Source: Nocardia sp. BSTN01
GTDB lineage: Bacteria; Actinomycetota; Actinomycetes; Mycobacteriales; Mycobacteriaceae
Direction: 5' to 3'
Assembly (NCBI RefSeq): GCF_015354405.1
Contig: NZ_JADKYP010000020.1
Span: forward strand, 1-64,000
DNA length: 64,000 nucleotides
In this document: one piece after another, positions 43,213-52,235 of the stretch
Layout: each line of letters begins with the position of its first letter
Numbering within the stretch: position 1 is the first letter of the stretch
Position numbers and translations under genes: made by a program
Notes under the pieces: model-generated
What the model was told of the DNA's origin: nothing
What the model saw: the letters and a program-made list of their open reading frames with translations, nothing else
Databases searched by the model: none

Positions 43213-43323
43213 GTCTGATTCGGCAGGCCCTCTCGGCCCGGAAATCCCATTCACCGAGATCGCCCGGACACGGCTGCGCCGAACGCCGCGTCAGCGACGT
43301 CCGGCGCAGGGGCGCGACAGGTT

Positions 43324-44937
43324 TCAGGAGCCGACGGTGTAGGCCGGCGGGTGGGATTCGGCGTGGGCTTTCGCCCACCGGTAGTCCGGTTTGCCGCTGG
43401 GCGTGCGCCCGACCGCGTCGACCACCCAGATGCTGCGGGGCAGTTTGTATCCGGCGAGGTGTTTGCGGACATGCGCCTCGAGGTCGGCGAAATCCAGCGG
43501 ATCGGCGCCGGCGATCGAGACCACCGCCGCGACCTGATGGCCCCAGCGCTCGTGCGGAACTCCGATGACCACCACGTCGTAGACGCCCTCGTGGGCCTTG
43601 ACGACGGCCTCCACCTCCTCGACGAAGACCTTTTCGCCGCCGGTGTTGATCACCATGTTGCCGCGGCCGATCAGGGTGATGGTGCCGTCGGCCTCCACCC
43701 GCGCGCGGTCGTCGGTGATGACCATGCGGACGCCGTCGACGGTCTTGAACAACTTGTCGGATTTGGTCTGGTCCTTGTAATAGCCGAGCGGGACCGACCC
43801 CTTCTTGGCCATCCAGCCCTCTTCGCCAGGGGCCACCTCCCGGCCCTCCTCGTTCACCACGACCGCACCGCGCCCGGTCTGCACGCGCGGCCCGCGGGAC
43901 GGGTCGTCGTCCTTCTGCGCCACTCCGATACCGCCGAATCCGGTTTCCGAGGATCCGATCGAATCGGTGATCACCGCATGTGGAAACAGCTCCAGCATCT
44001 CGTTCTTGACCGGCTGTGACAGCAGCGCCGCACCGGAGGCCAGGGCGACCATCGAGGAGGCGTCCACCGGCGACTGCCGATAGGAGTTGAGCAGCGGCCG
44101 CGCCATGGCGTCGCCGGTGATGACGACGATATTCGCCCGCTGCCCCGCGACCACCTGCCAGACCCGGTCGGCGTCGAAGCGCGGTTCGTAGACGACGGTG
44201 TTGCCCGACCACAACGCCGTGAACGTCGGCATCAGCGCCGCGGCATGGATCAGCGGCGGCAGGATCAGCCAGCGCAGCGGGTCGTTCTGCGAACCGACCC
44301 GGGACTGTTCGAACTCGTCGGCCACCGGCACATTGGTGTAGAAGTCGATGCCGCCGCCGAGCACCCGCCACATGTCCTCCTGGCGCCACATCACGCCCTT
44401 GGGCATGCCGGTGGTGCCGCCGGTGTACATCATGAACAGGTCGTCGGCGCTGCGCTCACCGAAATCTCGTGCGCTGGAGCTGCTTTCGAAGGCTTCGGCG
44501 TAGGCGGTGGATTCACTGGGGAGGCCGTCGCCGCCCTGATCGTCGTCGACGACGAAGGCGTGGCGCAGCGTGGTCACCTGCGGACGCACCTGATCGACGA
44601 CCTGCGCGTAGCAGCGGTGGTGCACCACCGCCTCGAGATCGGCGTTGTCGTAGACGTAGCGCAGTTCGTCCGCGCCGTAGCGGTAGTTGATGTTGATCGG
44701 GACCGCCCGGATCTTGAAGGCGGCGATCAGGGTTTCCATCGTCTCGATGCTGTTGTGCATCTGGAAGCCGATGTGGCTGCCCTCCCCCAGCCCGACCGCG
44801 GCCAGGTGGTGGGCGAGCTGGTTGGCGCGGAGTTCCAGGTCCTGATAGGTGACCTGTCGCTCGCCCTGAATCAGCGCCACCCGATCCGGCATGGCGTCCA
44901 CGGCGTGCTCGAACAGGTCGGCGAAATTGTTCGGCAT
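43324..44937 (-). CDS. acyl-CoA synthetase (FadD19/FadD3-like)
   Basis: A 537-residue adenylate-forming ligase. P-loop MYTGGTTGMPKG (about residues 170-181), GSSETGFGG, DRARVEADGTITLIGRG and the C-terminal catalytic Lys in RTPSGKPDYRW. Length and motif variants (ATP-binding GGTTG, WRQEDMW) resemble actinobacterial synthetases for branched or ring-bearing acids such as steroid side chains. It is the last gene of the leftward operon from 46777. It would activate the acid substrate of the pathway with CoA. Confidence 0.88.
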   Translation of the reverse strand: MPNNFADLFEHAVDAMPDRVALIQGERQVTYQDLELRANQLAHHLAAVGLGEGSHIGFQMHNSIETMETLIAAFKIRAVPININYRYGADELRYVYDNADLEAVVHHRCYAQVVDQVRPQVTTLRHAFVVDDDQGGDGLPSESTAYAEAFESSSSARDFGERSADDLFMMYTGGTTGMPKGVMWRQEDMWRVLGGGIDFYTNVPVADEFEQSRVGSQNDPLRWLILPPLIHAAALMPTFTALWSGNTVVYEPRFDADRVWQVVAGQRANIVVITGDAMARPLLNSYRQSPVDASSMVALASGAALLSQPVKNEMLELFPHAVITDSIGSSETGFGGIGVAQKDDDPSRGPRVQTGRGAVVVNEEGREVAPGEEGWMAKKGSVPLGYYKDQTKSDKLFKTVDGVRMVITDDRARVEADGTITLIGRGNMVINTGGEKVFVEEVEAVVKAHEGVYDVVVIGVPHERWGHQVAAVVSIAGADPLDFADLEAHVRKHLAGYKLPRSIWVVDAVGRTPSGKPDYRWAKAHAESHPPAYTVGS

Positions 44938-44981
44938 ATCTGAGATCTCTCGTCGATTGCGGCGGTTCGGGACTGGGGCGG

Positions 44982-46223
44982 TCAGACGACCGTCAGCGGC
45001 AGCGACTGCCGGGGGCTGAAGTGGAAGTCCGCCCCGGTGCTGAACCGAGTGATCGCCACCTCCGGCGACTCGCGGAAAGGTGTCGACGCGGCGGTGATCT
45101 CGACGACGAGTTCACGCTCGTCACCCTCGCGGGCATGCACGTCGAACCGCGGGTTCACCCCGCGCACCATGGCCGCCAGCGGCTCCAGATGTTCGGCGTC
45201 GACCGCAGCCGGCCAACCGCCGTCGCGTACCCCCGGGCTGTCGCGCGCGATGCGCAGGATCGCCGAATCGTGATAGGCGTCGACCTGCATATCGACGTAG
45301 GGCAGGGGATTCCACGCCGGATGCAGCCGCAGGACCTGAGCCAGATCGTCGAAGCCGGTGCCGAGACCGAGGAGCGCCCGCAGCCGTTCGGAGGTGAGCC
45401 CGGCGATGCCGGTGAACTGTTTGCGCGCGATCGCGGCGGTGGTCTCCGCGTCCGCGCGCTCGCCGACCGCGATCAGGAATCCGAGGTTCAGCAGATGCTG
45501 CTGCAGGCACACCTCGTCCGCCATCCGGACCAGCGCCGAATGCGAGAAACTCGCGAAGTCGATATCGCTGAGCAGCGGCCCGCGGTAGTCCGACCGGCCC
45601 GGCCCTCCTGCTTCGATCGGCGCCAATTCGATGTCGGCAGCGGCGAATTCGGCCATGCGTGCCGCATTGCGCGGAACCGCGGGCGGTTCGTTGGCGGGAT
45701 CGATGCGAACCGTCCACGCGCACACCGGAACTCGATCGGCCGGCTGCCGGGGCGGCCGGTGGATCGGGCGCACCTGCGCGTGCGGATTGGTGGCCAGCGC
45801 GGTCGCGTCGAAGGTGGGGTCCTCGATGGTGTGGCACATGGCCACCACGTAGGCCTCACCCATCGGCTCGACGTCGGCGAGCGCACCGCAGTGGTCGAGC
45901 CAGAACTCACCGTTGTGGTCGTCGTCGACGCGGAACCGGAAGTCCATGAACTGCGGCGGCGCGCCGATATCCAGTTGCAGCCCTTTGAATATCGTGACAA
46001 CGCCGTCGCCGGGGATGTCGAGCGCCGCGCGCATCCGGCGGGTGTAGATCGGGCTGGCCAGCTGCCATTCCTCGATCGCCACCTCGGCCATCCCGTCGCG
46101 CCCGAAGGCGCCGATCGAATGCGCCATCCCCGAGCGATCGATGAGATGCCCGCACAGCAGCAGTTCGGGCACCAGGGCCGCCAGCTGCTCGCGGCTCAGC
46201 GCGGCGAAGCGACTCGCGCTCAT
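44982..46223 (-). CDS. conserved protein of unknown function in the acyl-CoA cluster
   Basis: A 413-residue soluble protein. I do not recognise the family. It has no obvious P-loop, Rossmann or metal motif, no signal peptide or membrane helix. Acidic stretches (DDDHNGEFWLDHCGALADVEP) alternate with Arg/Pro-rich ones. The N-terminal half (MAHSIGAFGRDGMAEVAIEEWQLASPIYTRR) looks like a substrate-binding module. Its start is 5 bases past the SnoaL-like stop, so the pair must be made together. An upstream in-frame start at 46235 is possible. Confidence 0.72.
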   Translation of the reverse strand: MSASRFAALSREQLAALVPELLLCGHLIDRSGMAHSIGAFGRDGMAEVAIEEWQLASPIYTRRMRAALDIPGDGVVTIFKGLQLDIGAPPQFMDFRFRVDDDHNGEFWLDHCGALADVEPMGEAYVVAMCHTIEDPTFDATALATNPHAQVRPIHRPPRQPADRVPVCAWTVRIDPANEPPAVPRNAARMAEFAAADIELAPIEAGGPGRSDYRGPLLSDIDFASFSHSALVRMADEVCLQQHLLNLGFLIAVGERADAETTAAIARKQFTGIAGLTSERLRALLGLGTGFDDLAQVLRLHPAWNPLPYVDMQVDAYHDSAILRIARDSPGVRDGGWPAAVDAEHLEPLAAMVRGVNPRFDVHAREGDERELVVEITAASTPFRESPEVAITRFSTGADFHFSPRQSLPLTVV

Positions 46224-46228
46224 GGAGC

Positions 46229-46777
46229 TCACCACAGCGGGACCGGCGACTCGCCGATCTTGTACCAGCCCGGCAGCGGCCCGGCGCCCGAGCGTGCGAT
46301 CCGCTTCTGCATACCCTCCGAGAGCGCGTTCGCGGTGATCATCTCCACGAACAGCGCGGAGACGTTGCCGAAGTCGAAAAAGTCACGCTGCCAGGACCAT
46401 TGGAAGTCGCCGCCGTAGCGGAACCAGCTGCCGCCGATGCCCTCCGGGCTGTAGTGGCGGCCGTCGGGGCGGGTGTTCTCGTTGACCTGCTTCCACAGTC
46501 CGATCACGTTGCCGCTGCGCTCGTCGACGACGAATTCCTGGTACGGGTAGGTCCAGCCCTCGAGCCCGTCCATCTCCTGACCCAGCGCGAGTTCGCGGAT
46601 CTCCTCGCGGCCCACCGCCATGAATTCCTGGGTCGGGCCGTAGTTCCAGCCGTAGGTGGCGTCCTCGGTGTACATGTCGGCCAGCGGCCGCCAGTCGCCC
46701 GCCGCCTCGCAGCGTTCGTTCTCGACCACCCAGCGGCGGACCATCTCGTCGAGTTCGTCCCGGGAAAAACCGGACAT
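46229..46777 (-). CDS. SnoaL-like/NTF2-fold protein
   Basis: A 182-residue NTF2-like protein: VENERCEAAGDWRPLADMYTEDATYGWNYGP is the SnoaL pattern, with a polar pocket motif GWTYPYQEFVVDERSGNVIGLW. SnoaL-type proteins are cyclases or hydrolases/isomerases for polyketide and steroid-like rings. The ATG at 46777 is preceded by GAAGGAAG. It is first in the leftward operon, 170 bases from the operator-bearing promoter at 46950-46968. Confidence 0.78.
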   Translation of the reverse strand: MSGFSRDELDEMVRRWVVENERCEAAGDWRPLADMYTEDATYGWNYGPTQEFMAVGREEIRELALGQEMDGLEGWTYPYQEFVVDERSGNVIGLWKQVNENTRPDGRHYSPEGIGGSWFRYGGDFQWSWQRDFFDFGNVSALFVEMITANALSEGMQKRIARSGAGPLPGWYKIGESPVPLW

Positions 46778-46949
46778 CGCAGCTTCCTTCACATTCTGTG
46801 TCGAGGGCCGGCGCCGATCTCCGGCGTGGCCTGATCCGGGCGGTCACCGGGCTGCGGCGACCGCGAACGTCGTGGTCCGTCAGCCCGTTTTCGAGAACGA
46901 GTTCAGGCCGGGATATCCCTCGCGGACAGGCGCGAAAGACACATCGCTG

Positions 46950-46968
46950 GACATGTGTCTGGACGGTA
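46950..46968 (-). promoter_or_regulatory. promoter and TetR-type operator of the leftward operon
   Basis: On the minus strand TACCGT (46968-46963, -10 candidate) is followed by the palindrome GACACATGTC (46959-46950). A second half GATGTGTC lies just downstream, making an AGACACAT-N8-ATGTGTCT inverted repeat. The operator would cover the transcript start. Confidence 0.6.
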
Positions 46969-47098
46969 CCACCGCAAGCGGGGGCCGACAATGGATCGAC
47001 CACTTTTGCCACCGAGAAGCGGACGTTCGACCAGGGTGCCGTGGACCGCCCACGCCGTGGTCGGCGCCGATTCCGTACCCTCGGCACAGTCGCGGAAT

Positions 47099-47154
47099 TG
47101 AAACAAGTTCTTGCGCCAAGATCAGAGTCGAACCTATAGTTCCGTACACGTGTC
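47099..47154 (+). promoter_or_regulatory. promoter and TetR-type operator of the rightward operon
   Basis: TATAGT (47135-47140) is followed by TACACGTGTC (47145-47154), nine of ten bases identical to the site at 54875. A near match to the KstR-like box, TGAAACAAGTTCTT, is at 47099-47112 in the -35 area. TSS would be about 47147, giving a 30-base leader to the ATG at 47177. Confidence 0.65.
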
Positions 47155-47176
47155 CAGACAGCTCCGAAAGGTACCC

Positions 47177-48100
47177 ATGAGCGGGTCCACGAACGACAGC
47201 ACCGGCGCCGCGGGTTTCATCGGCCTCGGCAATATGGGTGCGCCGATGGCCGAGCGGCTGCTGAACCGCGCCGGCGGCCTCATCGTCTGCGACACCCGGG
47301 CGGAGGCCGTGCAGCCGTTCGTCGACGGCGGCGCCGAGCCGGCGAAGACGGCGGCCGAGGTCGCCGAGCGCGCCGAGGTGATCTCGGTGGTCGTTCTCAA
47401 CGACGCGCAGGTCCGATCCGTGGTGACCGGTCCGGACGGACTGCTGAGCACCGCGCGCCCCGGCACGGTGATCGCCGTGCATTCGACCATCAGCGACCGG
47501 ACCGCGGTCGAACTCGGCGGCGTCTGCGCCGAACACGAGGTGGACTTCGTCGACGCCCCGGTCAGCGGTGGTGGTGCGGGGGCGAAGAAGGGATCGCTCG
47601 CGGTCATGGTGGGCGGCAGCGACGCCGCGTTCGAGAAGGTGCGCGAACCGTTCGGCTACTGGGCCGAACTGGTGGTGCACGCGGGCGAGGTCGGCGCCGG
47701 TACCCGGATGAAACTGGCCCGCAATCTGCTGCATTTCGTCTCGTTCACGGCCACCGCGGAAGCCCAGCGACTGGCCGAGGCGGCCGGGCTGAACATCGTC
47801 GACCTCGGCAAGGTGGTCCGGCATTCCGATGCCATCACCGGCGGCGCGGGCGCCATCATGCTGCGCGACACCACCGCGCCGATCGCCGCGGACGACTTCT
47901 GGCATTCGATCTTCACCCACACCCGCGACCTCGGCGAGAAGGATCTGTCGCTGGCCCTGGCCCTGGGCGAGCGGCTCGGCGTCGAATTGCCCTTCGCCCG
48001 AATGGCTTTGAGCGGACTCGGCGACGGGCTCGGCGTCGGGCCCGGCGATGTTTCCCGGGCCGCGCGCACCGACACTTCGGAGGAGAGCAATGAGCGCTGA
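47177..48100 (+). CDS. 3-hydroxyisobutyrate-dehydrogenase-like NAD(P) oxidoreductase (Rv0770 type)
   Basis: A 307-residue beta-hydroxyacid dehydrogenase. Dinucleotide motif GFIGLGNMGAPMA (residues 12-24), substrate motif DAPVSGGGAGA and catalytic Lys in GAGTRMKLARNLL. It oxidises a 3-hydroxy acid, or reduces an oxo acid. ATG at 47177 has GAAAGG eight bases before it. It starts the rightward operon and overlaps the CMD gene by 11 bases, as Rv0770 and Rv0771 are adjacent. Confidence 0.9.
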   Translation: MSGSTNDSTGAAGFIGLGNMGAPMAERLLNRAGGLIVCDTRAEAVQPFVDGGAEPAKTAAEVAERAEVISVVVLNDAQVRSVVTGPDGLLSTARPGTVIAVHSTISDRTAVELGGVCAEHEVDFVDAPVSGGGAGAKKGSLAVMVGGSDAAFEKVREPFGYWAELVVHAGEVGAGTRMKLARNLLHFVSFTATAEAQRLAEAAGLNIVDLGKVVRHSDAITGGAGAIMLRDTTAPIAADDFWHSIFTHTRDLGEKDLSLALALGERLGVELPFARMALSGLGDGLGVGPGDVSRAARTDTSEESNER

Positions 48101-48497
48101 AACCGACGGCCTCACGCCCGAGCAGCGCCGCGCGCGCGGGGTCGCCAAGATGGGCGAGGTCTACGGCTGGGAGATGTCCGACGGGCCCGGCGCACATTTC
48201 GCCGTGACGGCGGATCATCTGTTCGCCGATATCTGGAGCCGACCGGAACTGTCCGTGCGTGATCGTCGCCTGCTGCTGCTCGGCGCGCTGACCGCGCAGG
48301 GACACCTCGACGTCACCGAGATCCAGGTCAGCGCGGCCCTGCGCAACGGCGAACTGACCGAGGAACAGCTGCGCGAAATCGCGATCTTCCTGTGCCACTA
48401 CACCGGCTGGGCCGCCGGGACCAAACTCGACAGCGTCGTCGGCAAAGTCGTGGCCGCCGAGAAGAAGGCTGCCGAAAAGAAGTCCGCCGAGAAGTGA
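48090..48497 (+). CDS. carboxymuconolactone-decarboxylase family protein
   Basis: A 135-residue AhpD-like/CMD protein. LSVRDRRLLLLGALTAQGHLDVTEIQ and LREIAIFLCHYTGWAAG form the core helices. It has one Cys-His in place of a CxxC, so it is probably not a disulfide reductase but a decarboxylase/hydrolase or lactonase-like. The Lys-rich tail (KKAAEKKSAEK) is unusual. Good GGAGGAG ribosome site. Second gene of the rightward operon. Confidence 0.85.
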   Translation: MSAETDGLTPEQRRARGVAKMGEVYGWEMSDGPGAHFAVTADHLFADIWSRPELSVRDRRLLLLGALTAQGHLDVTEIQVSAALRNGELTEEQLREIAIFLCHYTGWAAGTKLDSVVGKVVAAEKKAAEKKSAEK

Positions 48498-48511
48498 GGA
48501 ACGAACCCACC

Positions 48512-49996
48512 ATGTCCGACACCCTGGGTGTGCGACCACAGCCCGCCGCCGATATCACCGACTGGGACTACGAGGCCGATGTGGTCATCGCGGGGTACGG
48601 CATCGCCGGCGTCGCCGCGGCGATCGAGGCCGCCCGGGCCGGCGCCGACGTGCTGGTGCTCGAGCGCACCGGCGGCTGGGGCGGTGCGGCCTCCCTGTCG
48701 GGTGGATTCATCTATCTGGGTGGCGGCACTCCGCTGCAGAAGGCGCTCGGTTTCGACGACACCCCGGAGAACATGGAGAAGTTCATGCTGGCCGCCCTCG
48801 GGCCCGGCGTGGACGAGGCCAAGATCCACGACTACTGCCAGGGCAGCGTCGAACACTTCAACTGGCTTGTCGCCCAGGGAGTTCCGTTCAAGGAGGAATT
48901 CTGGGGCGAGCCGGGCTGGGAACCCCCGCACGACGAGGGCCTGATGTATTCCGGCGGCGAGAACGCCGCGCCGTTCAAGGACATCGCCACCCCGGCCCCA
49001 CGCGGGCATCTGCCGCAGATGCAGAACAAGCGCATCGGCGAGCAGGGCGGCGGCTACATGCTGATGAAGCCGCTCACCGACACCGCCGAATCCCTCGGTG
49101 TGCGAGCCGAATACGACATCCGGATCCAGCGGCTCGTGGTCGCGGACGACAATCGCGTCGTGGGCGTGGTGGCCAAGCGCTACGGCAAGGAGATCACAGT
49201 TCGCGCCCGGCGCGGCGTGGTGCTGGCCACCGGCAGCTTCGCCTACGAGCAGCGGATGATCGAGGGCTACGCGCCGCGACTGATCGGCCGCCCCGCCGCC
49301 GCGATCGAGGAACACGACGGCATCGGCATCCGGGTCGCCCAGGCGCTCGGCGCCGAATTGGCGCATATGGACGCCACCGAGGTCGCCTTCTTCGGTGATC
49401 CGCAGATGATGGTGCGCGGCATCCTGGTCAACGGCCGGGGGCAGCGCTACATCGCCGAGGACACCTATCCGGGCCGGATCGGCCAGGCCACGCTGATCCA
49501 GCAGGACAACCAGGCCTACCTGATCATCGACGAGGCCGCGCTCGAGGAGGCGCTGAAGACCGAGTCCAGCACCCCCTTCTTCCGCCAGCCCCCCACCTGG
49601 GCGGCGGAGACGGTCGAGGAACTCGAAAGCGATATGGGCCTGCCCGCGGGTTCGCTGCAGGCCACCGTCGAGGTCTACAACCGGCACGCCGAATCCGGCG
49701 CGGATCCGCTGCTCGGCAAGAAGCCGGAGTGGGTGAAGCCGATCGGCACGCCGGTGGCCGGGTTCGATATGCGCAACTTTACCGCCGGATTCACCCTCGG
49801 CGGTCTGCGCACCGATCTGGACTCCCGGGTCATCCACGTCACGGGCGAGCCGATCCCCGGCCTGTACGCAGCGGGCCGCTGCACTTCCGGCGTCTGCGCG
49901 GGTGGCTATGCCAGCGGCACCTCCCTCGGCGACGGCAGCTTCTACGGTCGCCGCGCGGGCCGCGCCGCCGCCAACGACGGTCCGGCATCGAGCTGA
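48512..49996 (+). CDS. FAD-dependent dehydrogenase, 3-ketosteroid-dehydrogenase-like
   Basis: A 494-residue flavoprotein of the FRD/KstD/succinate dehydrogenase fold. FAD motif IAGYGIAGVAAAIEAARAG (about 25-43), catalytic-type region FAYEQRMIEGY, and the C-terminal FAD site GLYAAGRCTSGVCAGG with SLGDGSFYGRRAG. The fold serves alpha,beta-desaturation of ketones such as 3-keto steroids. Whether the substrate is a steroid cannot be said from sequence. It follows the CMD gene by 14 bases. Confidence 0.88.
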   Translation: MSDTLGVRPQPAADITDWDYEADVVIAGYGIAGVAAAIEAARAGADVLVLERTGGWGGAASLSGGFIYLGGGTPLQKALGFDDTPENMEKFMLAALGPGVDEAKIHDYCQGSVEHFNWLVAQGVPFKEEFWGEPGWEPPHDEGLMYSGGENAAPFKDIATPAPRGHLPQMQNKRIGEQGGGYMLMKPLTDTAESLGVRAEYDIRIQRLVVADDNRVVGVVAKRYGKEITVRARRGVVLATGSFAYEQRMIEGYAPRLIGRPAAAIEEHDGIGIRVAQALGAELAHMDATEVAFFGDPQMMVRGILVNGRGQRYIAEDTYPGRIGQATLIQQDNQAYLIIDEAALEEALKTESSTPFFRQPPTWAAETVEELESDMGLPAGSLQATVEVYNRHAESGADPLLGKKPEWVKPIGTPVAGFDMRNFTAGFTLGGLRTDLDSRVIHVTGEPIPGLYAAGRCTSGVCAGGYASGTSLGDGSFYGRRAGRAAANDGPASS

Positions 49997-50022
49997 TGCC
50001 CGACCGAACCGAAAGGAACACC

Positions 50023-50883
50023 ATGCGTTTCGGCATCGTCCTGTTCACCAGCGACCGCGGCATCCGGCCGGCGGTCGCGGCAAAGGCCGCCGAGGAGCGC
50101 GGCTTCGAGTCGTTCTTCGTGCCGGAGCACACCCACATCCCGATCAAACGGGAGGCGGCGCATCCGCTGACCGGCGACGAGAGCCTGCCCGACGACCGGT
50201 ACATGCGCACCCTGGACCCGTGGGTCGCGCTCGCCACCGCGGCGGCGGTCACCGAACGCATCGAATTGTCCACGGCCGTGGCACTTCCCACCGAACACGA
50301 CCCCATCACGCTGGCCAAGACGATCGCCACCCTGGACCATCTGTCCGGCGGCCGGGTCAGTGTCGGCGCCGGATTCGGCTGGAACACCGACGAACTCGCC
50401 GACCACGGCGTGCCGGGCAACAAGCGCCGCACGGTGCTGCGCGAATACCTCGAGGCGATGCGAGCGCTGTGGACCGAGGAGGAGGCGAGCTACGACGGCG
50501 ACTTCGTGAAGTTCGGTCCCAGCTGGGCGTGGCCGAAGCCGGTGCAGCCCAAGGTGCCGGTGCTGATCGGCACCGCGGGCACCGAACAGGGTTTCCGCTG
50601 GATCGCGCGGTCGGCCGACGGCTGGATCACCACCCCGTACGAGACCCACACGCTGCTGGAACGCCTGCGACTGCTGACCAAGGTGTGGCAGGAAGCCGGT
50701 CGCGAGGACACCCCGCGGGTGGTCGCACTCGACGGCAAACCCGACACGCAGCGGCTCACCGAATGGAGCGCCGCCGGGGTGACCGACGTACTGTACGGAC
50801 TGCCGGACAAGTCCGAAGCCGAGGTGCTGGCCTATCTCGACCGCCTGGCCGGCAAGCTCGCGCCGCTGCGCGCGAGCGCCTGA
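50023..50883 (+). CDS. LLM-class F420-dependent oxidoreductase
   Basis: A 286-residue luciferase-like TIM barrel (TIGR03619 group). Visible blocks: FGIVLFTSDRGIRPAVAAKAAEERGF, SVGAGFGWNTDEL, and IGTAGTEQGFRWIARSADGWI. F420H2 provides hydride for reduction of an unsaturated or keto substrate. The GAAAGGA ribosome site supports the ATG at 50023. Its final codons and stop are the first unit of a tandem repeat. Confidence 0.9.
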   Translation: MRFGIVLFTSDRGIRPAVAAKAAEERGFESFFVPEHTHIPIKREAAHPLTGDESLPDDRYMRTLDPWVALATAAAVTERIELSTAVALPTEHDPITLAKTIATLDHLSGGRVSVGAGFGWNTDELADHGVPGNKRRTVLREYLEAMRALWTEEEASYDGDFVKFGPSWAWPKPVQPKVPVLIGTAGTEQGFRWIARSADGWITTPYETHTLLERLRLLTKVWQEAGREDTPRVVALDGKPDTQRLTEWSAAGVTDVLYGLPDKSEAEVLAYLDRLAGKLAPLRASA

Positions 50884-50939
50884 ACACCACGGCGCGCGAG
50901 CGCCTGAACACCCCGGCGCGCGAGCGCCTGAACCACCAC
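50868..50939. repeat. three-unit 24-bp tandem repeat over the LLM gene stop codon
   Basis: Units 50868-50891, 50892-50915 and 50916-50939 share GCGCGCGAGCGCCTGAACAC. The first contains the last codons and TGA of the oxidoreductase. Alternative stops are repeated in each unit. Confidence 0.9.
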
Positions 50940-50975
50940 GCGACCTGGCGCCCGAACAGGAAGTGAGCCGAAGAC

Positions 50976-52235
50976 GTGCGTATCGCCCTGCTGTCCTACC
51001 GCAGCAAGACCCACTGTGGCGGGCAGGGGGTGTATGTCCGGAAGTTGAGCCACGGCCTGGCCGAACTCGGCCATGAGGTCGAGGTCTTCTCCGGTCAGCC
51101 GTACCCGGAACTGCTCGATCCCCGGGTGAAGCTGACCGAGGTGCCCAGCCTGGATCTGTACCGCGATTCCGATCCGTTCCGCACGCCGCGGCCCGGGGAG
51201 ATCCGCGACCGTATCGACCTGCTGGAACTGGGCACGATGTGGACCGCCGGATTCCCCGAGCCGCGCACGTTCAGCCTGCGCGCGGCGCGGCTGTTGCGTT
51301 CGCGCGCAGCGGATTTCGATGTCGTGCACGACAACCAGTGCCTGGGTTCGGGACTGCTCGACATCGCCCGGCGGGTGCCGCTGGTGGCCACCATCCACCA
51401 CCCGATCACCCGCGACCGGGCCGTCGATCTGGCGGCCGCGCCGTGGCGGCGCAAGGCGTTCGTCCACCGCTGGTACGGATTCCTCGGCATGCAGCAGCGC
51501 GTCGCGCGGCTGATTCCGGATCTGATCACCGTCTCCTCGACCTCGGCAGCGGATATCGCCGACGACTTCGGCGTCGACGCCTCCCAGTTGCGGGTGGTCC
51601 CGCTCGGCGTCGACACCGAACTGTTCCGGCCGCGTGAGCGCCGCGTGCCGGGCCGGATCGTGGCCGTGGCGAGTGCCGACAAACCGCTCAAGGGCATCTC
51701 CCACCTGCTGCAGGCGCTCGCCCGGCTGCGGCTCACCCACGACGTCGAATTGCAGTTGGTGGCCAAGCTGGAATCGAACGGCCCCACCGAGAAGCTGATC
51801 GCCGAACTGGGCATCTCCGATATCGTCACGGTCTCGAGCGGCCTGTCCGACGAGGCATTGGCCGAACTGCTGGCCTCGGCGCAGATCTCCTGCATTCCGT
51901 CCATGTACGAGGGCTTTTCGCTGCCCGCCGTGGAGGCGCTGGCCAGTGGCACCGCCCTGGTCGCCAGCCGGGCCGGCGCGCTGCCGGAGGTGGCGGCCGA
52001 CTGTGCCGAACTGGTCGAGCCGGGCAATGTGGACGAACTGACCGGCGTCCTCGGGAAACTGCTCGACAATCCGCGTCGCATCGACGACCTCGGCGCCGCC
52101 GGGCGCCACCGCGCACTCACCGTCTTCAGCTGGGAAGCCGTGGCAGCCCAAACCGTTTCGGTGTACGAACGCGCCATCGCCCGCCGCCAGGGCACCGATC
52201 TGACCGCCGATACACAGGAGGCGACCGTATGCTGA
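50976..52235 (+). CDS. GT4-family glycosyltransferase
   Basis: A 419-residue GT-B retaining glycosyltransferase. N-terminal CGGQGVYVRKLSHGLAELGHEVEVFSG, mid-domain PLGVDTELF, and the E-x7-E donor motif in MYEGFSLPAVEALASGTALVAS. Substrate is unknown; donors for such enzymes are UDP-, GDP- or ADP-sugars. GTG at 50976, possibly served by AGGAAG at 50958. It overlaps the methyltransferase by 7 bases. Rv0224c/Rv0225 in M. tuberculosis are also a methyltransferase/GT4 pair beside an echA1/aldehyde dehydrogenase locus. Confidence 0.9.
   Translation: MRIALLSYRSKTHCGGQGVYVRKLSHGLAELGHEVEVFSGQPYPELLDPRVKLTEVPSLDLYRDSDPFRTPRPGEIRDRIDLLELGTMWTAGFPEPRTFSLRAARLLRSRAADFDVVHDNQCLGSGLLDIARRVPLVATIHHPITRDRAVDLAAAPWRRKAFVHRWYGFLGMQQRVARLIPDLITVSSTSAADIADDFGVDASQLRVVPLGVDTELFRPRERRVPGRIVAVASADKPLKGISHLLQALARLRLTHDVELQLVAKLESNGPTEKLIAELGISDIVTVSSGLSDEALAELLASAQISCIPSMYEGFSLPAVEALASGTALVASRAGALPEVAADCAELVEPGNVDELTGVLGKLLDNPRRIDDLGAAGRHRALTVFSWEAVAAQTVSVYERAIARRQGTDLTADTQEATVC

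Noticed and set aside
50868-50939. Tandem 24-bp units as a CRISPR array.
   Set aside because: Units are directly adjacent without spacers and include a stop codon of the upstream gene; no cas gene is present.
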